Shown piece by piece: positions 52,958-62,636 of a stretch of DNA of 64,000 nucleotides. The stretch spans positions 16,162 through 80,161 of the forward strand of contig CANMCY010000010.1 in the NCBI GenBank assembly GCA_947496375.1. Direction: 5' to 3'. Source of the stretch: Flavobacteriales bacterium. Lineage in GTDB: Bacteria; Bacteroidota; Bacteroidia; NS11-12g; UBA955. Numbering within the stretch: position 1 is the first letter of the stretch; each line of letters starts with the position of its first letter. The position numbers and the translations under genes are program-made. The notes beneath the pieces are model-generated. The model was not told the DNA's origin, searched no databases, and worked only from the letters and a program-made list of their open reading frames with translations.

Positions 52958-53470
52958 GTGTCTGAACAGCAAAATCAATTTCATACGCTCTATCTGCGCT
53001 TCAGGCCCGGTTTGAGCAACTTTGCTGCATCCATCGTAAAAAATTCAGACGATGCTGACGAGATTGTGAATGACGTATTTGTGAGCATCTGGGAAAAGCG
53101 CCACGCCCTGATATTGGACGATTCTTTAAAAAGTTATCTCTTTAAGGCGGTAAAAAACCGTTGTTTAAATCATATCAAAAAAGCACGATTGCCATTTGCT
53201 GATATGCCGGATGAATTCACCGCAATATCACCCGCATATGCCGCCGATCGTGTGCTGGAAGGAAAAGAACTGCAAATTCATATCAATCAGCTTATTGAGC
53301 AGCTACCCACAAAATGCAAACAGGTTTTTTTGCTAAGCCGCATGTTTGATCTGAGCTATAAAGAAATTGCGGAAATCATGGATATCAGCACCAAAACCGT
53401 GGAAAATCAGATAGGCATTGCCCTGAAGTTTTTGAAAGAAAACACCCGCTCACAGGGCGGCCAGCGTTAA
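52958..53470 (+). CDS. ECF-type RNA polymerase sigma-70 factor, no anti-sigma neighbour
   Basis: The 170-residue protein starts at GTG and has region 2 (LRFRPGLSNFAASIVKNSDDADEIVNDVFVSIWE) and region 4 (LPTKCKQVFLLSRMFDLSYKEIAEIMDISTKTVENQIGIAL). Bacteroidota sigma factors of this group are usually followed by a FecR anti-sigma gene and a SusC/TonB receptor. Here the next gene, bshA, is convergent one base away. The GTG lies five bases after a TATCTTTG box (52945-52952), suggesting a nearly leaderless mRNA. Confidence 0.9.
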   Translation: MSEQQNQFHTLYLRFRPGLSNFAASIVKNSDDADEIVNDVFVSIWEKRHALILDDSLKSYLFKAVKNRCLNHIKKARLPFADMPDEFTAISPAYAADRVLEGKELQIHINQLIEQLPTKCKQVFLLSRMFDLSYKEIAEIMDISTKTVENQIGIALKFLKENTRSQGGQR

Positions 53471-53471
53471 A

Positions 53472-54596
53472 TCACGATTGGATACAACGCCTGTAGATTT
53501 CCAGATAATCATTCATAATTTTATCCAGATCGAATTCTTTAGCCCGACTTAGCGCATTGCGTTTGAAAGTTTTTAACACCTCCTCATTTTCCAGCACTTT
53601 GATGGCATTTTTAGCCATATCAGCCACATCACCCACGTTGCTTAAATAGCCGGTAACTCCATGCACATTAACCTCAGGAATACCACCCGCATTGCTACTG
53701 ATAACAGGCACCTCACAGGCCATAGCTTCCAGCGCTGCCAACCCGAAACTTTCAGTTTCTGATGGCAGAATAAACAAATCACAAACCGATAAAATTTCCT
53801 CCACTGCCTCCTGCTTGCCCAAAAAGGTAATGCTGCCGTGGCATTCCATTTCACGGCTTATTTTTTCGATGTGGCTGCGCTCCGGACCATCACCGATCAT
53901 CAACAGCCGGGATGGTATTTTCTGATTCACCAGACAAAAAACGGAGACCACATCCTCTACCCGCTTTACCTTACGAAAGTTGGAGGTATGCACCAATATT
54001 TTTTCGCCATTGGGCGCAATGGCTTTCTTAAAGTGCTCTTTGGGCTGTTTGTTAAATCGTGTAAAATCAATAAAGTTTGGCACCACATCTATTTCGCGCT
54101 TGATGTTAAAATGCTCCAGGGTATCGTTTTTCAGACTTTGGGAAACAGCAGTCACGGCATCCGACTGGTTGATGCTCCAGCTGACTACGGGCTCAAATGT
54201 TGCCTCACGGCCCACCAGCGTGATATCCGTTCCGTGCAATGTGGTAATTACCGGAATGTTTAGCCCTTCTTCCGACAATATAGATTTAGCCAACAAAGCG
54301 GCTGAAGCATGCGGAATGGCATAGTGTACATGCAAAACATCAAGATTGGCAGTTTTTACCACGTCCACAATTACGCCTGCCAGGGCTGTTTCGTAAGGAG
54401 CATATTCAAACAGCGGATATTTGAGTATACTCACTTCATGGTAAAAAACATTTTCGGTGAAAAAATCCAGCCGTGCCGGCTGATTGTAACTGATAAAATG
54501 CACTTGATGTCCTCGTGTGGCAAGGGCTTTACCCAGTTCCGTGGCCAAAACCCCGCTTCCACCAAAGGTGGGATAACACACAATTCCGATGTTCAT
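53472..54596 (-). CDS. bshA: N-acetyl-alpha-D-glucosaminyl L-malate synthase BshA
   Basis: The 374-residue GT4 enzyme opens with IGIVCYPTFGGSGVLATELG, the BshA hallmark, followed by HVHYAIPHASAA, TTLHGTDITLVG and the donor-site ESFGLAALEAMACEVPVI. It joins GlcNAc from UDP-GlcNAc to L-malate in the first step of bacillithiol synthesis. This implies bacillithiol as the low-molecular-weight thiol. The later genes bshB and bshC are not in the window. Confidence 0.92.
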   Translation of the reverse strand: MNIGIVCYPTFGGSGVLATELGKALATRGHQVHFISYNQPARLDFFTENVFYHEVSILKYPLFEYAPYETALAGVIVDVVKTANLDVLHVHYAIPHASAALLAKSILSEEGLNIPVITTLHGTDITLVGREATFEPVVSWSINQSDAVTAVSQSLKNDTLEHFNIKREIDVVPNFIDFTRFNKQPKEHFKKAIAPNGEKILVHTSNFRKVKRVEDVVSVFCLVNQKIPSRLLMIGDGPERSHIEKISREMECHGSITFLGKQEAVEEILSVCDLFILPSETESFGLAALEAMACEVPVISSNAGGIPEVNVHGVTGYLSNVGDVADMAKNAIKVLENEEVLKTFKRNALSRAKEFDLDKIMNDYLEIYRRCIQS

Positions 54597-54672
54597 GTAA
54601 AAACAACAACAATGTTAGCGACAAGATTTCAAAATCCGCTAAAAAAATAAAGATTGCGCGCATCTTTGCGTC

Positions 54673-55116
54673 ATGGAAGTTTTCACCGACGAATATTTCA
54701 TGCAAAGAGCCATAGCGGAAGCCCAAAAAGCCATGGAAGAGGATGAGATACCCATTGGTGCGGTGGTGGTTTATGAAAATGCGATTATTGGCAAAGGATA
54801 TAACCAGACCGAAAAGCTAAACGATGTGACCGCGCACGCAGAAATGCTGGCCATTACCGCTGCGGCATCTTACCTCAATAGCAAATTTTTAGACGAATGC
54901 ACGTTGTACGTCACCATTGAACCCTGCCTGATGTGTGCAGGAGCCATCAAATGGGCACGTTTTCACAAAATTGTTTTTGGGGCAGAGGAGCCAAAAACCG
55001 GATTTACCCGCATCAGCAAGGATTTACTGGGTAAAAAAACACAGATTTCCGGAGGTGTAATGGCAGAAGAATGCGCTGCCCTCATGCAACATTTCTTCAA
55101 ACAGAAAAGAAACTGA
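54673..55116 (+). CDS. tadA: tRNA-specific adenosine deaminase TadA
   Basis: The 147-residue enzyme has the deaminase zinc site HAE (55-57) and PCLMC (Cys85, Cys88), with the PIGAVVV start of the domain. It deaminates A34 of tRNA-Arg(ACG) to inosine. The ATG is four bases after CATCTTTG, which resembles the -7 promoter box. Its stop abuts the convergent beta-helix gene. Confidence 0.93.
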   Translation: MEVFTDEYFMQRAIAEAQKAMEEDEIPIGAVVVYENAIIGKGYNQTEKLNDVTAHAEMLAITAAASYLNSKFLDECTLYVTIEPCLMCAGAIKWARFHKIVFGAEEPKTGFTRISKDLLGKKTQISGGVMAEECAALMQHFFKQKRN

Positions 55117-56532
55117 TTATTCCGGTCGCTCAAACGCACCGATATCGGGAACCCCAATGCGGGGTTTTCCCTCCAGATCTGTGGATACCGGCGGTGTAAG
55201 CAATATACCGGCGTTATGCAATGGTGACAGGGTGTCTGGGGCAAAATTACCTTCCATGATATTCCTGAATCTTGGGTCACGATTATATAGATTGGTTAAT
55301 CCTGCAAACGGTTTGGATTTACTTTTAATGAGATTACCCAAAAAATCAGCTGTGAACGCAGCACTTCCCCCCTTATCTATCAGTAGCTCCTCATCTAAAT
55401 CACCATAAATAACGGAATTATACGTATTACATTCCAGCGGCCTCGTATCCAGGATGTTTCCATTGCCATCGCGCAGCGTGTTGGTTATGGCAAAATGTCC
55501 ATCCTGCCTTGTGGTATAATTCACGTATGAAGCAAACGTACAGTGCCGAAAGTCATATTTTCCGCCCAGCAACCCCAAAAAACTGTAGCTGCCTGTTTGA
55601 GCGAAAAGGCAATTGGTAGCGCGTATATGGGCCGTTATCCCGGCCATACATGCCTGTCCGCAATACTGAATTTTTGTATTTTCAAGCACCAGGTTATCCG
55701 GACTTCCCACGGGCAGTGAATCTACCCGAATACCAATAGAGGCATTCTGTATATCAGCATATTTAATGCTGTTTCCTGCACTGCCAACCGCAAAATACAG
55801 CCCTACCCACTGATTGGGGAGGGTTCGCGCCGCAGAAACCGGCTTATCACCGGTGAATAACACCCTGTTTTGGGACGTTCCTTCCACAAACAACTTACCG
55901 GCTACAAATAATGCGCTCCGTGCAGAACAATAAACCTTCACACCCTCTTTGATGGTGAATGTGCAGCCGGCCGGAATCAAGGCATTATCTACAATGACAT
56001 ACGGCTTGGTTTGATCATTCCACGAACCACCACAAGGCAATGAAGCTGCCCTAAAATAATGCGCATCCCAGCCATAAGCGCCTAAGATTAATTTCTGTTC
56101 ACGCCCATTCACCTGCATCATTAAAGAATCGAGCACCAAGGCCGGACCTGTTTGCCCATTGGCCTCCAGACTGCACTGCACAAACACAAACACGCTGTCT
56201 TTGGCAGGAATTTCCACTTCGTTTATCACCGGACCGGGAATGCCATCCACATTGATTCGGTAGGCCGACTGCATACCACCCCCTAACCTGAAAGAGGCCT
56301 TCACCGTTTGGCTTTCAGGATTCTTAATCCAGGTAATCTGCGTAACGCTGATGGGGTAAGTGCTGCCGGCCTGACGGGTAAAAACCGTATCAAACCATAT
56401 TGTATCGGCAGCCAGTTTAAGGGTGGTTTGTCCATCAAAAAAACGCTCTTTGCGGCAGGAGGCCAGCAGTAACACAAATGCTATAAAAGGCAGAATTTTT
56501 CGCACCGGAACAATAACGCAAAGGTAAGACCA
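55117..56532 (-). CDS. Right-handed beta-helix lipoprotein with choice-of-anchor Q-like end
   Basis: From the ATG at 56532 the product is 471 residues with a lipoprotein signal (cysteine in LLLASC). Strand-rich domains come first, then a parallel beta-helix with repeated I-x-NA/N-T/N-C turns (about 240-400). The end, LSPLHNAG...DLEGKPRIGVPDIGAFE, is typical of choice-of-anchor Q proteins. It is probably surface or periplasm exposed and carbohydrate- or protein-binding; no catalytic residues could be assigned. An ATG seven codons earlier is also possible. Confidence 0.75.
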   Translation of the reverse strand, partial: WSYLCVIVPVRKILPFIAFVLLLASCRKERFFDGQTTLKLAADTIWFDTVFTRQAGSTYPISVTQITWIKNPESQTVKASFRLGGGMQSAYRINVDGIPGPVINEVEIPAKDSVFVFVQCSLEANGQTGPALVLDSLMMQVNGREQKLILGAYGWDAHYFRAASLPCGGSWNDQTKPYVIVDNALIPAGCTFTIKEGVKVYCSARSALFVAGKLFVEGTSQNRVLFTGDKPVSAARTLPNQWVGLYFAVGSAGNSIKYADIQNASIGIRVDSLPVGSPDNLVLENTKIQYCGQACMAGITAHIRATNCLFAQTGSYSFLGLLGGKYDFRHCTFASYVNYTTRQDGHFAITNTLRDGNGNILDTRPLECNTYNSVIYGDLDEELLIDKGGSAAFTADFLGNLIKSKSKPFAGLTNLYNRDPRFRNIMEGNFAPDTLSPLHNAGILLTPPVSTDLEGKPRIGVPDIGAFERPE

Positions 56533-56565
56533 CATATTGCCAATTTTTTGCATCCGTCTGTAAAC

Positions 56566-57678
56566 TTACGACAACAGGCGCCCATACAAGGTATACACTT
56601 TTTCCATCTCCGCTGACCAAAGGTATTTTTCTGCGGCCTTCAGCCCGTTGCGGCGCATTGTTTCTCCCTTAGCAGGGTTCTGTATTATCTCAAGTATGGC
56701 AGCGGCAATGCCGGCAGGATCTGCAGGATTTACACAAATGCCCGAACCTTCTCCCTCTACTATGTTTTGGTACAGCACAAAATTGGAGGTGACCTGCGGC
56801 AAACCGATGGCCATGTATTCAAACATTTTGGTCGGATAACTGCCTACACTGTTTTTCATGGGCTGAATAATACACATGCCCACAGCGGTATTTCGGCTGA
56901 TGACATATCCCTGCTCCAGCGTAAGTCGGCCGTGAAAACAAATCTGATCAGAAATATCGCGCCAAAACGGCAATGCATGTAACTGCTTTTCCAGCGAGGT
57001 ATACAGTTCTCCCACCACATCAAATGTGATAATATGTCCTTGTTTTTTCAACTGGTACAATGCTTCTGCAATCTGCTGTAAACCCCTTGATTTCAACAGA
57101 ATTCCCATGTAAAAAATGCGATGGGTTGTTCGGTTTACTGGGTCTGAAAATGGCTTAAAAAAAGGTAAATCCACATAATTAAGCACAACGGTTAAATCTG
57201 CACCCATTTTTTGGTATCGCGCTACATAGCTGTTTTCAGCCAGTATAATAGGCATACTTTTTATGGCCCGTTTCTCAAAAAAATGAAAACAGGCATACAG
57301 TATTTTTTTGGCCGGTATCCAGGGTTTGTCGAAAATGTCTTCTGCCACATTTTCATGAATATCAAACACCACTTTTTTGCCCATAAAACGCAATAGGAGG
57401 CCGCAGGGAATCAGTTCGGGATCGTGGAGATGATAGAGCTCCGCACGAACGCGCATGGCCTTAAAAAACATTAAAAACCAGGTGAGCAAAACACGCAGCA
57501 ACTTGTTTTTGAAACGCCTAAAAGGAATAATATGTATACCCTGCCTTCGTTCATTTTGGGGATGAACCGCAATTAAGGTTACGTCATACTGTACTGAAAG
57601 GTGCGTGCAATAACGATAAAAAATACGCGTATCGGTGGCCAGATGCACAGAACTGAGATGGCATACACGCTTTTTCAT
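56566..57678 (-). CDS. GT4-family glycosyltransferase
   Basis: From the ATG at 57678 the protein is 370 residues. The N-terminal Rossmann domain has [20 protein letters not shown] and [12 protein letters not shown]. The C-terminal half has the GT4 donor site ([18 protein letters not shown]) with the conserved glutamate. It probably adds a sugar to a polysaccharide or lipid carrier. Substrates unknown. It is divergent from lptB with 75 bases between the starts, and the longer upstream frame overlaps lptB's leader without similarity. Confidence 0.85.
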   Translation of the reverse strand: MKKRVCHLSSVHLATDTRIFYRYCTHLSVQYDVTLIAVHPQNERRQGIHIIPFRRFKNKLLRVLLTWFLMFFKAMRVRAELYHLHDPELIPCGLLLRFMGKKVVFDIHENVAEDIFDKPWIPAKKILYACFHFFEKRAIKSMPIILAENSYVARYQKMGADLTVVLNYVDLPFFKPFSDPVNRTTHRIFYMGILLKSRGLQQIAEALYQLKKQGHIITFDVVGELYTSLEKQLHALPFWRDISDQICFHGRLTLEQGYVISRNTAVGMCIIQPMKNSVGSYPTKMFEYMAIGLPQVTSNFVLYQNIVEGEGSGICVNPADPAGIAAAILEIIQNPAKGETMRRNGLKAAEKYLWSAEMEKVYTLYGRLLS

Positions 57679-57753
57679 CGACCCGGATTGCGAAGTTACG
57701 CTTTTTGTATGCCATTCATCCGGTTTGCCATTGTTGTGTTGTATTTTTGTGGC

Positions 57754-58497
57754 ATGCGCCTTAGCAGTCACAACCTTTTGAAACAATACGGCTCCAAAAA
57801 AGTGGTGAATGATGTTTCTGTGGAAGTGAATCAGGGCGAGATTGTGGGCTTGCTGGGGCCCAATGGTGCAGGAAAAACTACCACATTTTACATGGTGGTG
57901 GGACTGGTGCGCCCGGATCAGGGTTCCATACGGCTGGATGAAAACGAAATTACCGCTTTGCCCATGTACAAACGTGCACAACTCGGTATCGGCTACCTTC
58001 CTCAGGAGGCCTCAGTTTTCAGGGAGCTTAGTGTGGAAGACAACATTAGATCCATTCTGCAAATGACCACCCTGAGCAAAGACGCCCAGACCGAAAAACT
58101 GGAATCCCTGCTGGAAGAATTTGGCCTGAACCGGGTGCGTAAAAACAAAGGAAAAGTACTGTCCGGGGGTGAAAGACGCCGAACTGAAATTGCCAGGGCA
58201 CTCACAACCGACCCAAAATTTATTCTGCTTGATGAGCCCTTCGCCGGTGTGGACCCCATTGCCGTAGAAGATATACAGGGCATCGTTTCCAAGCTGAAAG
58301 ACAAAAACATCGGCATTCTGATTACCGATCACAATGTGCAGGAAACCCTGTCCATTACCGATCGCGCCTATCTGCTTTTTGAGGGCAAACTTTTGAAACA
58401 AGGCACTGCTGAAGAGCTGGCCAACGATGAAATGGTTCGAAAGGTATATTTAGGTAAAAACTTTGAACTACGCAGGAAGACACCTGCCCAATCATAA
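57754..58497 (+). CDS. lptB: LPS export ABC transporter ATP-binding protein LptB
   Basis: The 247-residue ATPase has Walker [11 protein letters not shown], the Q-loop [10 protein letters not shown] typical of LptB, signature [15 protein letters not shown], Walker [17 protein letters not shown] and switch His in ITDHNV. With LptF and LptG it extracts LPS from the inner membrane. The ATG at 57754 gives the family N-terminus and lies four bases after a TATTTTTG box (57742-57749). Confidence 0.94.
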   Translation: MRLSSHNLLKQYGSKKVVNDVSVEVNQGEIVGLLGPNGAGKTTTFYMVVGLVRPDQGSIRLDENEITALPMYKRAQLGIGYLPQEASVFRELSVEDNIRSILQMTTLSKDAQTEKLESLLEEFGLNRVRKNKGKVLSGGERRRTEIARALTTDPKFILLDEPFAGVDPIAVEDIQGIVSKLKDKNIGILITDHNVQETLSITDRAYLLFEGKLLKQGTAEELANDEMVRKVYLGKNFELRRKTPAQS

Positions 58498-58502
58498 GGC
58501 CC

Positions 58503-59462
58503 ATGCGCCTGATTATCAGCAAAAGTAAAGACGTTTACTTCAATCTTGCACTGGAAGATGTGCTATTGCATGGCACCAATGAAGATATCCTGATGCTTTG
58601 GCAGAGCCATTCTGCGGTGGTGTGCGGCAAGCATCAGAATATTTGCGGTGAAGCCAATTATGGATATTGTAAAAAGAACAATATCAACCTGGCCAGGCGA
58701 TTAAGCGGCGGCGGCACTGTTTATCACGATGAAGGCAATGTGAATTTCACTTTCATTCAATCCCTGAAACCCCACGAAGAACTGAACATCAATTTTCGCA
58801 AGTTTCTGGACCCGGTGATGGAGGTACTTGCCGATTTGGGGGTTCATGCAGAATACAGTGGCAGGAACGACCTACTCCTTAATGGTTTTAAAATCAGTGG
58901 CAATGCCGAGCATCTTGACCAGAAAAACCGAAGGGTGCTGCACCACGGAACCCTTCTATTTGACAGTAAACTAACTACACTGGGTGAAGCACTGCATAGC
59001 AGAGGCCAATACGAAAGTAAAGCCGTGAAAAGTGTGCGCAGCGCTGTTTGTAATATCAAGCCCTATACTGAAATTGAAGATGTCACTTCATTTATAGATG
59101 CACTGGCATCAGGATTCACAACAAAACATGGTTATTTACCCTTGGAATTAACATCGGAAGAAGTCGCATCTGCACAAGAACTCCAAAACAACAAATACGG
59201 CACCAACCCATGGGTATTGGGTTATTCCCCTGCCTACCAAGTTGAGAAAGAATTGCTTTTATACAATAAGTCTGTAAAAATCACGATGACAGTTCATAAG
59301 GGAATCATAACTGAAGCCGCGGGCATCGATAATACAACAGATAACCTGGGTATTGCCTTGGCCGGTCTGATTGGAAAAACCCTGAATACGGAAGCAGAAA
59401 AGGCCTTTTTCCAAACACTCAACATTCCATACACAGAAGAATATCATTATTGCCTGTTTTGA
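58503..59462 (+). CDS. lplA: Lipoate--protein ligase (LplA-like)
   Basis: The 319-residue enzyme has the ligase core: WQSHSAVVCGKHQN, RRLSGGGTVYHDEGNVNFTF, GRNDLLLNGFKISGNAEH with the catalytic lysine, and HHGTLLFDS, plus the C-terminal accessory domain. It activates lipoate with ATP and transfers it to 2-oxoacid dehydrogenase and glycine-cleavage proteins. It follows lptB by five bases and ends next to nth, so all three are probably cotranscribed. Confidence 0.9.
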   Translation: MRLIISKSKDVYFNLALEDVLLHGTNEDILMLWQSHSAVVCGKHQNICGEANYGYCKKNNINLARRLSGGGTVYHDEGNVNFTFIQSLKPHEELNINFRKFLDPVMEVLADLGVHAEYSGRNDLLLNGFKISGNAEHLDQKNRRVLHHGTLLFDSKLTTLGEALHSRGQYESKAVKSVRSAVCNIKPYTEIEDVTSFIDALASGFTTKHGYLPLELTSEEVASAQELQNNKYGTNPWVLGYSPAYQVEKELLLYNKSVKITMTVHKGIITEAAGIDNTTDNLGIALAGLIGKTLNTEAEKAFFQTLNIPYTEEYHYCLF

Positions 59463-59464
59463 AA

Positions 59465-60079
59465 ATGAACAAAAAAGAGCGCGTGGCATTTATTGCCGAA
59501 ACCTTGGAGCAGCTTTTCCCTGAAACACCGGTTCCACTGGATCACAGCGATGCCTACACCCTGCTGATAGCGGTATTGCTGAGCGCACAATGCACCGATG
59601 AAAGGGTCAATAAAATCACACCCCATTTGTTTGAACGGGCCGACAATCCGCATGACATGGTGAAAATGAGTGTGGAAGAAATCCGAGAAATCATCAAGCC
59701 CTGCGGTCTTTCACCCATGAAAAGCAAAGGCATACACGGATTGTCTCAGATTATCATTGAAAAACACAATGGCAAGGTCCCCGACTCTTTTGAAGCACTT
59801 GAGGCCTTACCGGCAGTAGGCCATAAAACCGCCAGCGTAGTCATGAGTCAGGCGTTCGGGCACCCTGCTTTCCCGGTAGACACGCACATTCACCGGCTGG
59901 CACAGCGATGGAAACTCAGCAACGGAAAAAGTGTGGAGCAAACTGAAAAAGACCTGAAACGACTGTTCCCGAAAGAAACCTGGAACAAACTGCACCTACA
60001 GATTATATTTTTTGGCAGAAAATTTTGTCCGGCCAGGGGACACAAGGTTGAGGAATGCCCTATTTGCGGGAGGATTTAA
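59465..60079 (+). CDS. nth: Endonuclease III with atypical iron-sulfur tail
   Basis: From the ATG at 59465 the protein is 204 residues with the helix-hairpin-helix and catalytic pair: Lys121 in VGHKTASV and Asp139 in FPVDTHIHR. It removes oxidised pyrimidines and nicks the abasic site. The C-terminal cluster loop of E. coli Nth is Cys-x6-Cys-x2-Cys-x5-Cys. Here only Cys188, Cys198 and Cys201 remain, spaced x9 and x2, and the protein stops three residues later. A normal 4Fe-4S cluster is unlikely, unless another residue or start of reading is involved. Its end overlaps the convergent AT-rich gene by 20 bases. Confidence 0.9.
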   Translation: MNKKERVAFIAETLEQLFPETPVPLDHSDAYTLLIAVLLSAQCTDERVNKITPHLFERADNPHDMVKMSVEEIREIIKPCGLSPMKSKGIHGLSQIIIEKHNGKVPDSFEALEALPAVGHKTASVVMSQAFGHPAFPVDTHIHRLAQRWKLSNGKSVEQTEKDLKRLFPKETWNKLHLQIIFFGRKFCPARGHKVEECPICGRI

Positions 60080-61646
60080 TTTTTTTTGATAAATAATCTA
60101 CTGTAATGTAAACCTTTAACTTCAAATCTAATTTATCTAATTTTTCTCTCTCTCCGATACGAAAGCCTTCAAATTGATATGGTTTATAATTCAAAAAATG
60201 TGGTAATTCAAAAATCTTCTTCTGATCTTTTGCTGGTATAAACTGTCTGTAAAAAGCTAAATCATCAATTGGCCATGGGTAGTAACTATTTACAATAACC
60301 AATCTATATAATCTACTTTTAGATGTATCAATGTGAAAGGGTGGTAGTAAAATAGGTGTTTCCGTCCAACTTTTTTCGTATTCAGAATAATAACTTACGT
60401 TATTACTGGCATATTTTTTTATACTTAGCCAACTTATATCCCTTGGATAGGTTATATTATAGTATGATTTCAACCTTTCTGAATAATTTACAATAAATAA
60501 AACTGCTAATAAAGTAATAAATATTTTACTGTTTTTATTAATACCAAAAACAACTTTAACAATAAAAACCAAAAAAATACATATATAAGGATAATACTGG
60601 TGTATTAGGCGTCCATAAAAAACCATTTTATGCATACAATAACCTAATGTCGCATAAGATAAATATGCTAAGTACACTATTAATGTCAAAATTATAATAA
60701 TATGATTTTCTTTTATCTGTTTTTTCTTGTAAATAATAAGCAAAGTAAAAGGCATTGAAATAATACTAATTATAATAACTATGCCAGCGTATTTTTCTGT
60801 ATGATATAAGTATTTGAATATAAACAAATATGATTCTTCAAATGAACCCTGGGTTATTTTTTGGGATAAGATAATAGAATCTACTAAAAAAGACCTACCG
60901 ACGAATCTGTAGAGCAACTCAAATAAACTTAAAACAACGATACCACCCAAGATAAATAAGATTAATTTAAGAACAAAACACCTTTTTTCTATTGTTATTA
61001 CATAGGATATGTAAGTGAAAAACAATAACAATACAAAGTAAGATGTGAAATAACCAGGATAGACTAAATATGCAACAAAAGATAGGACTCCTATAAAGAA
61101 TGAAGCTGTTAATGAAAGAGATTTTTGCCTATACTTTTTTATCAGTAAGTATATTGCAAAATAAAACAAAAACAAGCTCTCGTCATAGGGCAAAGCATGC
61201 CGAATATATATATGGCTAGTAGTTAAACAAACAAAAAGCAAAACGCTAAATAATGATAAATATTCGTTTTCAAGAAGAAACCTTGATACTTTATAATGAA
61301 TTAAAATTAGGAATATAAAACATAAATAATTAAAAACAAAAACAGGAACAGAATTTAAAGGATCAAAATAATCAATATTAAATATTTTAGAAGTTAATAG
61401 TTGAATTGAACAAGGAATTAATTTGACAAGTACATCGACAGGCCTACTATCTGTTGATGTTAGAAATTTAATAGCTGATTTAAAATCATTCTCTAAAAAA
61501 CTATTTAATGCATTTAGCGATGCTTGATAACGCATTTCATCAGGAAAAGCTAAAAACCCTTTTCCAACTAAACTTATTTTGGAAAGCGTTACCAATAGTA
61601 TAATTAATATTAAAACTAAATTCCATTTAATGTTAAATAATCTCAT
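60060..61646 (-). CDS. AT-rich GT-C-type polytopic membrane protein
   Basis: The 528-residue protein has around ten to twelve hydrophobic segments and the GT-C acidic pair after the first helix (GFLAFPDEMRY, about 30-40). A C-terminal soluble domain has PILLPPFHIDTSKS. It probably transfers a sugar from a polyprenyl carrier. Its base composition is far richer in A+T than nth and moxR on either side, with strong AAA/ATT/TTT codon bias, so it was probably acquired recently. Specific substrate unknown. Confidence 0.72.
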   Translation of the reverse strand: MRLFNIKWNLVLILIILLVTLSKISLVGKGFLAFPDEMRYQASLNALNSFLENDFKSAIKFLTSTDSRPVDVLVKLIPCSIQLLTSKIFNIDYFDPLNSVPVFVFNYLCFIFLILIHYKVSRFLLENEYLSLFSVLLFVCLTTSHIYIRHALPYDESLFLFYFAIYLLIKKYRQKSLSLTASFFIGVLSFVAYLVYPGYFTSYFVLLLFFTYISYVITIEKRCFVLKLILFILGGIVVLSLFELLYRFVGRSFLVDSIILSQKITQGSFEESYLFIFKYLYHTEKYAGIVIIISIISMPFTLLIIYKKKQIKENHIIIILTLIVYLAYLSYATLGYCMHKMVFYGRLIHQYYPYICIFLVFIVKVVFGINKNSKIFITLLAVLFIVNYSERLKSYYNITYPRDISWLSIKKYASNNVSYYSEYEKSWTETPILLPPFHIDTSKSRLYRLVIVNSYYPWPIDDLAFYRQFIPAKDQKKIFELPHFLNYKPYQFEGFRIGEREKLDKLDLKLKVYITVDYLSKKIKSSRK

Positions 61647-61682
61647 TTTAAAGGGCGATTTTTTGTATTGGGTAAACTTATA

Positions 61683-62636
61683 CTACAGCAACCGCTTCAC
61701 CACATCATCATTGCTGATGCCTTCGGCTTCTGCTTTATAGTTGCGCACCAGGCGGTGCCTCAGCACATTTTCGGCAACGGCCTGCACATCTTCCCTGTCG
61801 GGTGAAAACTTACCATTCATCAGCGCATGGCACTTGGCTCCTAAAATCAGAAATTGTCCGGCACGCGGGCCGGCACCGTAACTCACATAATCGTTCACAA
61901 TGGCATCAGCGTGTGCTGTTCCGGGACGGGTCTTACGCACCAGTGAAACTGCGTATTCAAAAACCGCATCAGTTACCGGAACCTGCCTCACCAGTTGCTG
62001 GTATTCCAAAATACGAGCAGCACCCAAAACCTTGTTAGCATTGGATTCGCTGGCACCGGTAGTACCTTTCAGGATAAGGAGTTCTTCATCATATCCGGGA
62101 TAATCCAGTGAGATATTGAACATAAAACGGTCTAGCTGGGCCTCTGGCAAAGGATAGGTTCCTTCCTGTTCTATGGGGTTTTGGGTAGCCAGCACAAAAA
62201 AGGGTTTAGGCAATGCATGATGTTGTCCTGCAACGGTAACATTCCTTTCCTGCATGGCTTCCAGCAACGCTGCCTGGGTTTTGGGCGGGGTACGGTTGAT
62301 CTCATCAGCCAACACAATATTGGCAAACAAGGGTCCTTTCACGAAGTGAAACTTGCGGTCTTCATCCAGAATTTCATTTCCGGTAATATCACCGGGCATC
62401 AAATCGGGTGTGAACTGTATGCGGTTAAAATCCAGATCTAAACTTTGGGCAACCGTTTTTACCAGCAGGGTTTTGGCAAGCCCCGGAACACCCACCAGCA
62501 GCGCGTGACCATTGCAAAAAATGGCAGTCAGCACCGCATCTACAGCATGTTCCTGTCCCACGATTACTTTAGAAATCTCTTTCTTAATTTCCGCGACTGA
62601 CGCGGAAAACGATTCTGCCATTTCTTTTTCGTTCAT
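61683..62636 (-). CDS. MoxR-family AAA+ ATPase
   Basis: From the ATG at 62636 the protein is 317 residues with GHALLVGVPGLAKTLLVKT (Walker A), NIVLADEINRTPPKTQAALLEAMQE (Walker B and following helix), FVLATQNPIEQEGTYPLPEAQLDRFM and the lid domain. MoxR proteins act as chaperone-like activators, often beside DUF58 and von Willebrand genes, which must lie outside the window if present. Its start shares one base with the stop of the SurA-like gene (TGATG), so the two are coupled. Confidence 0.92.
   Translation of the reverse strand: MNEKEMAESFSASVAEIKKEISKVIVGQEHAVDAVLTAIFCNGHALLVGVPGLAKTLLVKTVAQSLDLDFNRIQFTPDLMPGDITGNEILDEDRKFHFVKGPLFANIVLADEINRTPPKTQAALLEAMQERNVTVAGQHHALPKPFFVLATQNPIEQEGTYPLPEAQLDRFMFNISLDYPGYDEELLILKGTTGASESNANKVLGAARILEYQQLVRQVPVTDAVFEYAVSLVRKTRPGTAHADAIVNDYVSYGAGPRAGQFLILGAKCHALMNGKFSPDREDVQAVAENVLRHRLVRNYKAEAEGISNDDVVKRLL

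Noticed and set aside
57679..57981. 101-residue N-terminal extension of the GT4 protein
   Set aside because: The extension runs antisense through the start of lptB and has no glycosyltransferase similarity; a normal start exists at 57678.
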